Positions 1-8,167 of a stretch of DNA of 64,000 nt are shown piece by piece. This DNA comes from Amycolatopsis anabasis. GTDB lineage: Bacteria; Actinomycetota; Actinomycetes; Mycobacteriales; Pseudonocardiaceae. Every line of letters starts with the position of its first letter. Position 1 is the first letter of the stretch. The notes under the pieces were generated by a model. It was not told the origin of the DNA and searched no databases. It saw only the letters and a program-made list of their open reading frames with translations. The position numbers and the translations under genes are program-made. The stretch is taken from positions 1 through 64,000 of the forward strand of contig NZ_VTHK01000029.1 of NCBI RefSeq assembly GCF_009765355.1. Reading direction: 5' to 3'.

Positions 1-57
1 GGTAGCGCCGATGGTACTGCAGCCGAAGGGCTGTGGGAGAGTAGGACATCGCCGAAC
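1..57 (+). rRNA. rrf: 5S ribosomal RNA, 3' end (partial)
   Basis: The first bases carry the conserved 3' part of an actinobacterial 5S rRNA: the GCGCCGATGGTACTGC segment followed by GGGAGAGTAGGACA. The 5' half lies outside the window. The exact last base is uncertain by a few nucleotides. The rRNA operon therefore reads in the same direction as the first protein gene. Confidence 0.88.
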
Positions 58-68
58 ACCTTTTCCGA

Positions 69-111
69 AGGGCCCGCTAGGGTTGCCAGTTGGCTCCCCT
101 GGCGGGCCTTT
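69..111 (+). terminator. Terminator after the rRNA operon
   Basis: A GC-rich inverted repeat (left arm about 69-83, right arm about 96-111, AAGGGCCCGCTAGGG facing CCCCTGGCGGGCCTTT) folds into a long stem with one mismatch and ends in a short T run. It sits just after the 5S rRNA and before the next ribosome binding site, as expected of an intrinsic terminator. Confidence 0.8.
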
Positions 112-144
112 CGTGCGTGCAGGACAAGTGAGGTAGGAGGACAG

Positions 145-1956
145 GTGTCCGAGAACGGTCGACGTGACCCGGAGGAAGGCGCGGGGTCCGACCGTCCGCG
201 ACGACGGGACTCCGGACCTCGAGACTCAGGAGCCCAGGGGCGTCGCTCCGGCGGCTCCAGCGGCGACAAGCCCGGCTTCGGCAGCGGACGTTCCGAGCGT
301 GGCGGCCGCGGTTACGGGGGACAGGGCAAACCGCGGCGGGACGATCGCGGCGGTAAGCCCCCGTGGCAGAAGGACCAGGGCGGTGCCAAGCCGCGCCGGG
401 ACGATCGCGGCTACTCCGGCGGCGGCCGGGATCGGCGCGAGGGCCAGGGCCGCTGGGACGACCGGCGCTCCGGGCCCGGCGGGGACCGGAGTGGCAAGCC
501 GAGCTGGCAACGCGAGGGCGATGGACCGCGTGGTGGTGGCCAAAGCAAACCGTGGCAGAAGGATCGTGGCGGCGCCGGGCAGGGCAAGCCGGCCTGGCAG
601 CGCGACCGCGGGCCGGGCCAGGGCAAACCCTGGCAGAAGGAACGCGACAGCGCGGGTTCGCGCGGGAAGCCCTGGGAGAAGGGCCGCGACAGCTCGGGTG
701 CTCAGGGCAAGTCCTGGGAGCGCGGCCGCAACGGCGAGGGCTCTCGTAAGCCGTGGGAGAAGGATCGCGACAGCGCGGGCTCGCGTGGCAAGCCGTGGGA
801 AAAGGACCGGGACAGCGCGGGCTCGCGTGGCAAGCCTTGGCAGAAGGAACGCGACAGCGCGGGTTCACGTGGCAAGCCGTGGGAAAAGGACCGGGACAGC
901 GCGGGCTCGCGTGGCAAGCCTTGGGAAAAGGACCGCGATAACGCGGGTTCACGTGGCAAGCCTTGGCAGAAGGAACGCGACAGCGCGGGTTCACGCGGGA
1001 AGTCTTGGGAACGGGATCGCGACAGCTCGGGCTCCCAGGGCAAGCCTTGGCCGCGGGATCGTGACGATGCGGGGTCGCGGGGCAAGTCATGGCAGAAGGA
1101 TCGGGACAGCGCGGGATTCCGCGGTTCCCGGGAGGGCAAGCCGTCCTGGAAGGGCGGCGACGACGCCCGGAGCACCCCGCGGGGCAAGTCCGCCCGCGAA
1201 TCTCGGCGGGAGGACACCCGGCCACCGCGGCAGCGTGACGACGCCGCGCAGACCGTCGACGACGAGACCCTGGCCAAGGAGCTGCTCGAGGCGCCCGAAC
1301 TTCCCGAGGACATCGAGTTCACCGACCTCGACGAAGAAGCGCGGCGCGAACTGCGCACGCTGCCGAAGGGGCTGGCGGAGACGGTCGGCAAGCACCTGGT
1401 CGCGGCGGGCGGCCTGGTCGACGACGACCCCGAGGCCGCACTCGTCCACGCCAGGTACGCCAAGGCGAAGGCGTCCCGGGTGTCCGTGGTCCGGGAGGCG
1501 CTCGGGCTGGTCGCGTACCACGCCGGGCACTGGTCGGAGGCGCTTTCCGAACTGCGCGCGGTGCGCCGGATGACCCGGGCCGACACGCACGTGGCGATCA
1601 TCGCCGACGCCGAACGGGCCCTCGGCCGTCCCGAGCGCGCACTGGATCTGGCCAAGGAGACCAACACCGAGGCGCTGCCCCGGGAGATCCAGGTCGAGCT
1701 GCGGATCGTCGCGGCGGGCGCCCGGCGGGATCTGGGCCAGCTCGACGCCGCCGTGGTCTCGCTCCAGGGCGAGGATCTGCGCCCGGAGAAGCGGGATCCG
1801 TGGAGTGCCCGGCTCTTCTACGCCTACGCGGACAACCTCGCCGCGGCCGGGCGGCGGGACGAGGCCATCCAGTGGTTCCTGCACGCCGCCGAGGCCGACC
1901 TCGAGGAGGAGACGGACGCGGCCGAGCGCGCGGCGGAGCTGGCCGAAAATGAGTGA
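145..1956 (+). CDS. TPR-type protein with a long basic repeat domain
   Basis: The 603-residue protein has two parts. Residues 1 to about 370 are low-complexity and basic, rich in Gly, Arg, Lys, Trp and Ser; residues 160-326 hold about twelve 14-residue units of the GKPWEKDRDSAGSR type. Residues 375-603 form an Ala/Leu/Glu-rich helical region with tetratricopeptide-like periodicity. Genomic position matches the conserved actinobacterial gene upstream of the HAD phosphatase/tlyA block (Rv1691-like). The start is GTG behind a clear GTAGGAGG ribosome binding site at 133-140. The stop overlaps the next gene by 8 bp, implying co-translation. Function is unknown; the basic repeats suggest nucleic-acid or acidic-surface binding, which is inference only. 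Confidence 0.85.
   Translation: MSENGRRDPEEGAGSDRPRRRDSGPRDSGAQGRRSGGSSGDKPGFGSGRSERGGRGYGGQGKPRRDDRGGKPPWQKDQGGAKPRRDDRGYSGGGRDRREGQGRWDDRRSGPGGDRSGKPSWQREGDGPRGGGQSKPWQKDRGGAGQGKPAWQRDRGPGQGKPWQKERDSAGSRGKPWEKGRDSSGAQGKSWERGRNGEGSRKPWEKDRDSAGSRGKPWEKDRDSAGSRGKPWQKERDSAGSRGKPWEKDRDSAGSRGKPWEKDRDNAGSRGKPWQKERDSAGSRGKSWERDRDSSGSQGKPWPRDRDDAGSRGKSWQKDRDSAGFRGSREGKPSWKGGDDARSTPRGKSARESRREDTRPPRQRDDAAQTVDDETLAKELLEAPELPEDIEFTDLDEEARRELRTLPKGLAETVGKHLVAAGGLVDDDPEAALVHARYAKAKASRVSVVREALGLVAYHAGHWSEALSELRAVRRMTRADTHVAIIADAERALGRPERALDLAKETNTEALPREIQVELRIVAAGARRDLGQLDAAVVSLQGEDLRPEKRDPWSARLFYAYADNLAAAGRRDEAIQWFLHAAEADLEEETDAAERAAELAENE
622..1122 (+). repeat. Tandem 42-bp coding repeat, 12 units
   Basis: Twelve in-frame units of 14 codons run head to tail (one has 13 codons, 748-786). 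Units at 787-828 and 871-912 are identical at the DNA level, and 829-870 differs from 955-996 by about one base. The residue after Trp alternates Glu, Glu, Gln, Glu, Glu, Gln across 748-996, so a three-unit (about 126 bp) higher-order repeat was duplicated recently. Such arrays expand and contract by slippage. Confidence 0.9.
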
Positions 1957-2941
1957 CTCCCTGCTCGCGGTGCACGACGCCGTGCTGCTGGACCTCGACG
2001 GGACCGTCTACCACGGGACCCGGTCGATCCCGGGCGTCGCGGAGGTCATCCGGGCCGCGCGCGAGGCGACCGCGGTCCGGTACGTCACCAACAACGCGTC
2101 CAAAGCCCCGGGCGAGGTCGCCGCGCACCTGGCGGCCCTCGGGATCGACGCGGACCCGCACGAGGTCAACACCAGCGCGCAGGCCGCGGCCAAGGTGCTC
2201 GCCGAACGCCTCCCCGCGGGCGCCGTGGTGCTCGTGGTGGGCACGGCGTCGCTCGAAGCGGAGGTGCGGGCCGTCGGGCTGCGGCCCACGCGGGCGGTGA
2301 GCGACGAGGTGGCCGCGGTCGTGCAGGGCCACTCGCCGGAGACCGGCTGGGCGGATCTCGCCGAAGCCTGTCTGGCCATCCGCGGCGGAGCGCTGTGGGT
2401 GGCCACCAATGTGGACGCTACGTTGCCGAGTGAACGCGGTCTGTTGCCGGGCAACGGATCCATGGTCACGGCGCTGCGCGCGGCGACCGAGCGGGAACCG
2501 GTCGTCGCCGGAAAACCGGCCCGGCCGCTGTTCGAAACCGCGGCCGAATCGGCCGGGGCGAACAAGCCGCTGGTGGTGGGGGACCGGTTGGACACCGATA
2601 TCGCCGGTGCGGTGGCGGCCGAGCTGGACGCGCTCGTCGTGCTCACCGGGGTGGCCACCCCCGCCCAGCTGCTCGCGGCCGGCGCCGATCGGCGGCCGAA
2701 GTACCTGAGCGCGGACCTGACCTCCCTGACCGAACCCGCCGACCTGCTGGAAATCGGCCCGCAGGAGGGCTGGCAGGTGCGCGTGGCCGACGGCGGGCTC
2801 ACCGTGTCCGTGCGCGGCGGCGGGGACGCCCTCGGCCTGCTGCGGGCGCTGTGCGGGCCCGCCTGGGAGTCCGGCGTCACCACGGTCCGGGCCGCCGACG
2901 AAGCCGCCCGCGCCGCCCTCACCGAACTCTCCCTCACCTGA
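1949..2941 (+). CDS. HAD-superfamily IIA hydrolase (NagD-like phosphatase)
   Basis: The 330-residue protein begins with the catalytic HAD motif DLDGTVYHG near residue 13 (Asp nucleophile and the +2 Asp acid/base). A later VGDRLDTDIAGA segment supplies the Mg-binding acidic residues. It belongs to the HAD-IIA group, which hydrolyses phosphate esters in the cytosol; the true substrate cannot be read from sequence. The ATG at 1949 overlaps the stop of the preceding gene (ATGAGTGA), so coupling is likely. An upstream in-frame GTG would only extend into the previous gene. The neighbourhood matches Rv1692 in mycobacteria. Confidence 0.88.
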   Translation: MSDSLLAVHDAVLLDLDGTVYHGTRSIPGVAEVIRAAREATAVRYVTNNASKAPGEVAAHLAALGIDADPHEVNTSAQAAAKVLAERLPAGAVVLVVGTASLEAEVRAVGLRPTRAVSDEVAAVVQGHSPETGWADLAEACLAIRGGALWVATNVDATLPSERGLLPGNGSMVTALRAATEREPVVAGKPARPLFETAAESAGANKPLVVGDRLDTDIAGAVAAELDALVVLTGVATPAQLLAAGADRRPKYLSADLTSLTEPADLLEIGPQEGWQVRVADGGLTVSVRGGGDALGLLRALCGPAWESGVTTVRAADEAARAALTELSLT

Positions 2942-2977
2942 TAGGGCTCCGCGCCCCGTTCCGCCGCCACCATCGGT

Positions 2978-2983
2978 TAGCGT
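2978..2983 (+). promoter_or_regulatory. -10 box of a leaderless promoter (small ORF/tlyA)
   Basis: TAGCGT fits the actinobacterial TANNNT -10 and ends 7 nt before the GTG at 2990. This would put the transcription start on or next to the start codon. No ribosome binding site is needed or clearly present. Confidence 0.5.
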
Positions 2984-2989
2984 TGAGGG

Positions 2990-3205
2990 GTGCACGAACC
3001 GACCAACCCCGTTCCGCGGCCGGTTCCCGGGCCGCCGCCGGAACCCGTGGGCCAGCCGCAGCAGACCGATCCGCGTGCCGGGATCGCCGAGGCGGTGTCC
3101 GGTCTGGAGCAGCTGGACCAGCTGCCGCTCGCCGAACACGTTGAGCGATTCGACGCGGTACACACCGAGCTCACCGTTGCGCTGTCCAGTATCGACAAGG
3201 TATGA
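2990..3205 (+). CDS. Small conserved hypothetical protein upstream of tlyA
   Basis: This 71-residue protein has a Pro/Gln-rich first 28 residues followed by an amphipathic helical part (ending ...HTELTVALSSIDKV). A small protein of this size occupies the same position in mycobacteria (Rv1693), between the HAD phosphatase and tlyA. I do not recognise a domain and cannot assign a function. The GTG start lies 7 nt after a TAGCGT -10 box, suggesting a leaderless transcript that also covers tlyA and NAD kinase. The gap to tlyA is only 3 bp, so the two are probably co-translated. Confidence 0.7.
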   Translation: MHEPTNPVPRPVPGPPPEPVGQPQQTDPRAGIAEAVSGLEQLDQLPLAEHVERFDAVHTELTVALSSIDKV

Positions 3206-3208
3206 ACC

Positions 3209-4033
3209 ATGGCCCGTAGGGCGCGCCTGGATGCCGAGCTGGTGCGCAGGGGGCTCGCCCGGTCCAGGGAACACGCGAGCACACTGATCAACGAAGGCAA
3301 GGTGACCGTGCGAGGCATGGTCGCGAGCAAACCGGCTACCGGCGTCGAGGCCGATGCCGCCATTGTCGTGCGCAGTGCGGACGACCCCGGCTGGGCGTCC
3401 CGGGGTGCGCACAAGCTGCTCGGCGCGCTGGCCGAATTCTCCCCGCTCGGCCTGTCCGTGCGCGGAAAGCGGTGCCTCGACGCGGGCGCCTCGACCGGGG
3501 GTTTCACCGACGTCCTGCTACGCGAGGGCGCGCGCCAGGTCATCGCGGCGGACGTCGGCCGGGGCCTGCTCGACTGGCGGCTGCGCACCGACGACCGCGT
3601 GGTCGTGCTGGACAAGACGAACGTGCGCAACCTCGGACCGGACCAGCTCGGCGGGCCGGTCGACGTGGTGGTGGGGGACCTGTCCTTCATCTCCCTGCGC
3701 CTGGTGCTGCCGGCGCTGGCGGCCTGCTCGCTGCCGGACGCCGATCTGGTGCCCATGATCAAACCGCAGTTCGAGGTCGGTAAGGAACGGCTCGGCAGTG
3801 GTGGCGTGGTCCGCGATCCGGAACTGCGGGCCCAGGCGGTGCTCGGCGTGCTCGCCGAAGCCGCCGCACTCGGCCTGCGCACCCTGGGCGTGGTGGCGAG
3901 CCCGCTGCCCGGGCCGTCGGGAAACGTAGAGTACTTCGTGTGGTTGCGGCGCTCCGCCGACGAGTCCACTGTGGACGATGTGGCACCCGTCGAGCAGCTC
4001 GTCCGGGCCGCGGTCAGAGAGGGTCCACAGTGA
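3209..4033 (+). CDS. tlyA: TlyA-family rRNA 2'-O-methyltransferase
   Basis: The 274-residue protein has an S4 RNA-binding domain at residues 1-60 (RLDAELVRRGLARSREHA) and an FtsJ-like SAM methyltransferase domain. The SAM site CLDAGASTGGFTDVLL is near residue 90, followed by DKTNVRNL and the VGDLSFIS loop. TlyA methylates C1409 of 16S rRNA and, in mycobacteria, C1920 of 23S rRNA; loss gives capreomycin resistance. That activity is family knowledge. It overlaps the NAD kinase start by 4 bp (GTGA). One copy of the GTCCACTGTGGAC palindrome lies in its 3' part. Confidence 0.93.
   Translation: MARRARLDAELVRRGLARSREHASTLINEGKVTVRGMVASKPATGVEADAAIVVRSADDPGWASRGAHKLLGALAEFSPLGLSVRGKRCLDAGASTGGFTDVLLREGARQVIAADVGRGLLDWRLRTDDRVVVLDKTNVRNLGPDQLGGPVDVVVGDLSFISLRLVLPALAACSLPDADLVPMIKPQFEVGKERLGSGGVVRDPELRAQAVLGVLAEAAALGLRTLGVVASPLPGPSGNVEYFVWLRRSADESTVDDVAPVEQLVRAAVREGPQ
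3964..3976. repeat. 13-bp palindrome GTCCACTGTGGAC (copy 1)
   Basis: A perfect palindrome inside tlyA, read in frame as Ser-Thr-Val-Asp. Four further copies occur at 8964, 18635, 35577 and 44134. Confidence 0.8.
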
Positions 4034-4929
4034 CGAAAGAGCGCGAGGTTCTGCTGGTCGTGCATCCGGACCGGGACGCGACCAGGGATGCGGCCCGCAA
4101 GGTCGCGTCCGGACTCGCGACCGCCGGGATCACCCTGCGAGTCCTGGACGACGACGTGCGCGAACTCATCGGCCCGGACGCGGGCGTGGTGGTGGCGCCG
4201 GAACGGGATCCCGCCGCGGGCACCGAACTCGTCTTCGTGCTCGGCGGGGACGGCACCCTGTTGCGCGCCGCCGAGCTCGCCCGCCCGGCCGGGGTCGCCG
4301 TGCTCGGGGTCAACCTGGGCCGCGTCGGCTTCCTCAGCGAGGCCGATTCGGACGCGGTCGCGGACGCCGTGCACCGGGTGGTGGTCGCCGACTACCAGGT
4401 CGAGGAGCGGATGACGATCGACGTCACGGTCGCCGTCAACGGGGACATCGTGGCGCGGACGTGGGCGCTGAACGAGGCGAGCGTGGAGAAGAGCTCCCGC
4501 GAGCGGATCCTGGACGCGCTGATCGAGGTGGACGGCCGTCCGGTGTCCTCCTTCGGCTGCGACGGCGTGCTCTGCGCGACGCCGACCGGCTCCACCGCGT
4601 ACGCGTTCTCCGCCGGGGGACCGATCATCTGGCCGGACGTCGAGGCCCTGCTCGTGGTGCCGAGCAACGCGCACGCGATGTTCTCCCGCCCGCTGGTGGT
4701 CTCCCGGGGCTCGGTGATCACCGTCGGCGTCGATCCGGACGGCTCTCCGGCGGTGCTGACCTGCGACGGGCTGCGCCACATCGAGCTGCCCCGGGGCGCG
4801 CGGGTGGAGGTGTCCTGCGGGAAGGTGCCGGTCCGCCTGGTCCGGTTGTGGGACCGGCCGTTCACCGACCGGCTGGTGCACAAGTTCTCGCTGCCGGTGA
4901 AGAGCTGGCGGGAGCGACACGCCCGGTAG
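4030..4929 (+). CDS. nadK: NAD kinase
   Basis: The 299-residue enzyme phosphorylates NAD to NADP in the cytosol. The GGDGT ATP/NAD-kinase motif (FVLGGDGTLLRAAE) is near residue 74. The conserved NEASVEK and CDGVLCATPTGSTAYAFSAGG stretches follow, with the catalytic-loop and substrate residues in place. Length is normal. The chosen start is the GTG at 4030, which overlaps the tlyA stop by 4 bp; a further upstream in-frame start would lie inside tlyA. The same gene order (tlyA, nadK, recN) is conserved in mycobacteria. Confidence 0.95.
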   Translation: MTKEREVLLVVHPDRDATRDAARKVASGLATAGITLRVLDDDVRELIGPDAGVVVAPERDPAAGTELVFVLGGDGTLLRAAELARPAGVAVLGVNLGRVGFLSEADSDAVADAVHRVVVADYQVEERMTIDVTVAVNGDIVARTWALNEASVEKSSRERILDALIEVDGRPVSSFGCDGVLCATPTGSTAYAFSAGGPIIWPDVEALLVVPSNAHAMFSRPLVVSRGSVITVGVDPDGSPAVLTCDGLRHIELPRGARVEVSCGKVPVRLVRLWDRPFTDRLVHKFSLPVKSWRERHAR

Positions 4930-5042
4930 CGCGCACCGATTTTTCACCCCGTTCGAACGTATGAGCGGCCCGTTCATCGCATAATTGATCGGTTACCAGC
5001 CGTTCATCGTGCAGGGGAGCGCGGAACGCCGGGGCGTGCCGC

Positions 5043-5048
5043 TACCGT
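5043..5048 (+). promoter_or_regulatory. -10 box of a leaderless recN promoter
   Basis: TACCGT matches TANNNT and ends 8 nt before the recN GTG at 5056. There is no Shine-Dalgarno sequence in the intervening CCCC-rich stretch, so a leaderless recN mRNA is likely. Confidence 0.5.
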
Positions 5049-5055
5049 TGTCCCC

Positions 5056-6867
5056 GTGCTGGCCGAGATGCGAATCCAGGGCCTCGGAGTCATCGAGGAC
5101 GCCCTGCTCGAACTGCACCCGGGATTCACCGTGGTCACCGGGGAGACCGGCGCGGGCAAGACGATGGTCGTCAGCGGCCTGCACCTGCTCTCCGGCGGGC
5201 GCTCCGAGGCGTCCAAGGTGCGGACCGGGTCCACCAAGGCCGTGGTCGAGGGCAGATTCGAAGGAATCCGCGCCGATCAGGCCATCAAGATCATCAACGA
5301 CGCGGGTGCGGACATCGACGAGGACGACAGCGTGATCGCGCTGCGCTCGGTCGGCGCCGACGGCCGGTCGCGGGCGCACCTCGGCGGGCGGTCCGTGCCG
5401 GTCGGCGTGCTGGCCGACCTGTCCGAGCAACTGCTCGCCGTGCACGGGCAGAACGATCAGCTCCGGCTCCTGCGCCCGGCCGAGCAGCGCGCGGTGATCG
5501 ACCGGTTCGCCGGGGACGCGGTCGCCGAGCCGCTGGGGGCCTACCGGGCCATCCGGGACGAATGGCTCGCCGTGGTCACCGAGCTCGCCGAACGGTCCAG
5601 CCGCTCGCGGGAGATGGCCCAGCAGGCCGATCTGCTGCGCCACGGGCTCGACGAGATCGCCGCGGTCAACCCGCTCGCGGGTGAGGACGCCGAACTCACC
5701 GAGGAGATCAAGCGGATGGCCGCGGTGGACGAGCTGCGCACCGCCGCGGGCGCCGCGCAGGCCGCGGTGTCCGGATCGGCCGAAGGGGATCCGGACGTCC
5801 CCGGGGCGCTCGGCCTGCTCGCCGAGGCGCGGCGGCGGCTCACCGGCGCGGAGGATTCGGTGCTGCGCGGGCTGGAACCACGGCTCGCCGAGGCCGCGGT
5901 GCTGCTCACCGACGTCGGCTCGGAGCTCGGCGCCTACCTCGAATCACTGGAGGCCGACCCGGCCCGGCTGGAACAGGCGCTCGCCCGGCAGGCCGAGCTC
6001 AAGCGGCTGACCCGCAAGTACGCGGCCGATGTGGACGGCGTGCTCGCCTGGGCCGAGGACGCCCGGCGCCGACTGTCCACGATGGACACTTCGGAGGAGG
6101 CGCTCGCCGCGCTCGCCGAGCGCCGGGACGAACTCGCCGGGCAGCTCGCCGAGTACGCGGCGCAGCTGTCCCGGGTGCGCACCGAAGCCGCCGCCGAACT
6201 GGCCCGCGAGATCACCGCCGAACTGTCCGGGCTGGCCATGGGGCAGGCGGAGATCGAGGTCACCGTGCGGCGGCGCCCCGCGGATGCCGAGGACCAGCAC
6301 GGGCTGGCGGTCGAAGGCGAGCGGGTGCACGCGGGCCCGGACGGCATCGACGACGTGGAACTGCTGCTGCGCGCGCACGGCGGCGCGCCACCGCTGCCGG
6401 TGCACAAGGCGGCCTCCGGCGGTGAGCTGTCCCGGGTCATGCTCGCCATCGAGGTGGTGCTCGCGCATGCGGACACCGTGGGAACCCTGGTGTTCGACGA
6501 GGTCGACGCCGGGGTCGGCGGCCGCGCCGCGGTCGAGATCGGCCGTCGGCTGGCCCGGCTCGCCCGCAGCCACCAGGTCCTGGTGGTGACCCACCTGCCG
6601 CAGGTGGCCGCGTTCGCCGATCAGCACCTGGTGGTGGACAAGGGCACCGCGAAGGGAGTCACCCGGAGCGGGGTCAAGGTGCTGGAACAGTCCGACCGCG
6701 TGCTGGAACTGGCCCGGATGCTGGCCGGGATGGACAGCACCGAGACGGGGCGGGCGCACGCGGAGGAACTGCTGGCGGTGGCCGCGTCGGACAAGGAAGC
6801 GTTCGCGAAATCCCGCCCGGCCCGGGGAGGCAAGAAGAAGAGCGGTCCCGCCAAACGCGGGAAGTGA
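5056..6867 (+). CDS. recN: DNA repair protein RecN
   Basis: This is a 603-residue SMC-like ATPase of double-strand-break repair. The N-terminal head has MRIQGLGVIEDALLEL and the Walker A GETGAGKT near residue 32. A central Ala/Glu/Arg-rich coiled coil covers about residues 160-390. The C-terminal head has the ABC signature SGGELSRVMLAIEV and the Walker B FDEVDAGVGG. The tail is Lys-rich. Length is typical. The GTG at 5056 sits 8 nt after a TACCGT -10 box; an ATG four codons downstream is the alternative start. It probably has its own promoter, separate from nadK. Confidence 0.95.
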   Translation: MLAEMRIQGLGVIEDALLELHPGFTVVTGETGAGKTMVVSGLHLLSGGRSEASKVRTGSTKAVVEGRFEGIRADQAIKIINDAGADIDEDDSVIALRSVGADGRSRAHLGGRSVPVGVLADLSEQLLAVHGQNDQLRLLRPAEQRAVIDRFAGDAVAEPLGAYRAIRDEWLAVVTELAERSSRSREMAQQADLLRHGLDEIAAVNPLAGEDAELTEEIKRMAAVDELRTAAGAAQAAVSGSAEGDPDVPGALGLLAEARRRLTGAEDSVLRGLEPRLAEAAVLLTDVGSELGAYLESLEADPARLEQALARQAELKRLTRKYAADVDGVLAWAEDARRRLSTMDTSEEALAALAERRDELAGQLAEYAAQLSRVRTEAAAELAREITAELSGLAMGQAEIEVTVRRRPADAEDQHGLAVEGERVHAGPDGIDDVELLLRAHGGAPPLPVHKAASGGELSRVMLAIEVVLAHADTVGTLVFDEVDAGVGGRAAVEIGRRLARLARSHQVLVVTHLPQVAAFADQHLVVDKGTAKGVTRSGVKVLEQSDRVLELARMLAGMDSTETGRAHAEELLAVAASDKEAFAKSRPARGGKKKSGPAKRGK

Positions 6868-6982
6868 CTCACCCGGCCGGGGTAGGGGGCGGTACCAGCA
6901 ATTCGCGATCCCCACAAGTGGCATGCCCATTCTTCGGCGTGGCTAACGTATTCTCATCAGTCCATTTGTCACCATCGGTGGC

Positions 6983-8167
6983 ATGAAGCTCACCGGCTTG
7001 CTCTCGCGGAACAACGAGGCTCTCCCCGGCATCACCGGTGTGGCCCGGGTCGATCGGCGCACTCGCGAGCTGCTGCGTAGGGTCGGGCCGGGCGATATCG
7101 TCGTGCTCGACCAGCTCGACCTCGACCGGTCCACCGCGGACGCCCTGGTCAAGGCCGAGGTCGCCGGGGTGGTCAACGCGTCGCCGTCGATCTCCGGCAG
7201 GTTCCCCAACCTGGGGCCGGAAATCCTGCTCGGCGCGCGGATCCCGCTCATCGACGGGGTGGGCGGTGACCTGCTGCGCAGCGTCAAGGACGGCAGCAAG
7301 CTCCGGCTGCACGACGGCGCGGTCTACATCGGCGAGCGCAAGATCGCCTCCGGGGTCGAGCAGACGCGGGAAAGCGTCGCCGACCAGATGATCGAGGCGA
7401 AGGCGGGGATGTCCGCCCAGCTCGAAGCGTTCTCCGCGAACACCATCGAGTTCCTCCGCCGGGAGCGCACGCTGATCCTGGACGGGGTCGGCGTGCCCGA
7501 GGTCCGCGTCCCGGTGCGGGACCGGCACGTGCTGGTCGTCGCGCCCGGCAAGGGGCACGCGGAAGACCTGAAGAAGCTGAAGAAGTACATCGCGGAGCAC
7601 CGCCCGGTGCTGGTGGGCGTGGATTCCGGCGCGGACACCCTGCGCGCGCAGCGCTACCGGCCGGACATCATCGTCGGCGATCCGCACGGCATCGACGCCG
7701 AAACGCTCAAGAGCGGCGGCGAGGTCGTCGTCCCGGCGCAACCGGACGGGCACGCCCCCGGGGTCGAGCGGATCCAGGATCTCGGGATCGGCGCGGTCAC
7801 CTTCCCGGCCTCGGGCAACTCCGAAGACCTGGCGCTGCTGCTCGCCGACGCGCACGAGGCGAGCCTGGTGGTCACCGTCGGGTTCCAGGCGACGCTGCGC
7901 GAGTTCCTCGACCACGGCCGGTCCGGTTCCAACCCGTCGACCTTCCTCACCCGGCTCAAACTCGGCACGAAACTGGTGGACGGCAAGGCCGTCGCCACGT
8001 TGCACCGGAGCCGGGTCTCCGTCGGCGCGATCGTGCTGCTCGTGCTGGCCGCGCTGGTGGTGGTCATCGCCGCGCTGCTGGTGTCCGATGTGGGCGACGT
8101 CTACCTGGACTGGGTCGCCGACACCTGGAACTCGTTCACAAGCTGGGTCAAGGGGCTTTTCACGTGA
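6983..8167 (+). CDS. steA: SteA-like cytokinetic protein with C-terminal membrane anchor
   Basis: The 394-residue protein matches the actinobacterial SteA family, implicated in cell separation in Corynebacterium together with SteB/MctB-type partners. A cytosolic part contains LVVAPGKGHAEDLKKL and VGVDSGADTLRAQRY; this fold is related to thiamin-pyrophosphokinase-like domains. A single transmembrane helix lies at about residues 349-372 (VGAIVLLVLAALVVVIAALL) with a short tail. It overlaps the following mctB-like gene by 4 bp, so the two proteins are co-produced. The ATG at 6983 has no strong ribosome binding site. -10-like boxes TAACGT and TATTCT occur 30-40 nt upstream. Confidence 0.85.
   Translation: MKLTGLLSRNNEALPGITGVARVDRRTRELLRRVGPGDIVVLDQLDLDRSTADALVKAEVAGVVNASPSISGRFPNLGPEILLGARIPLIDGVGGDLLRSVKDGSKLRLHDGAVYIGERKIASGVEQTRESVADQMIEAKAGMSAQLEAFSANTIEFLRRERTLILDGVGVPEVRVPVRDRHVLVVAPGKGHAEDLKKLKKYIAEHRPVLVGVDSGADTLRAQRYRPDIIVGDPHGIDAETLKSGGEVVVPAQPDGHAPGVERIQDLGIGAVTFPASGNSEDLALLLADAHEASLVVTVGFQATLREFLDHGRSGSNPSTFLTRLKLGTKLVDGKAVATLHRSRVSVGAIVLLVLAALVVVIAALLVSDVGDVYLDWVADTWNSFTSWVKGLFT

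Noticed and set aside
77..1667. Long Arg/Ser/Pro-rich frames on the minus strand opposite the TPR gene
   Set aside because: They are antisense to the tandem coding repeats and mirror their periodicity; no ribosome binding site or family similarity.
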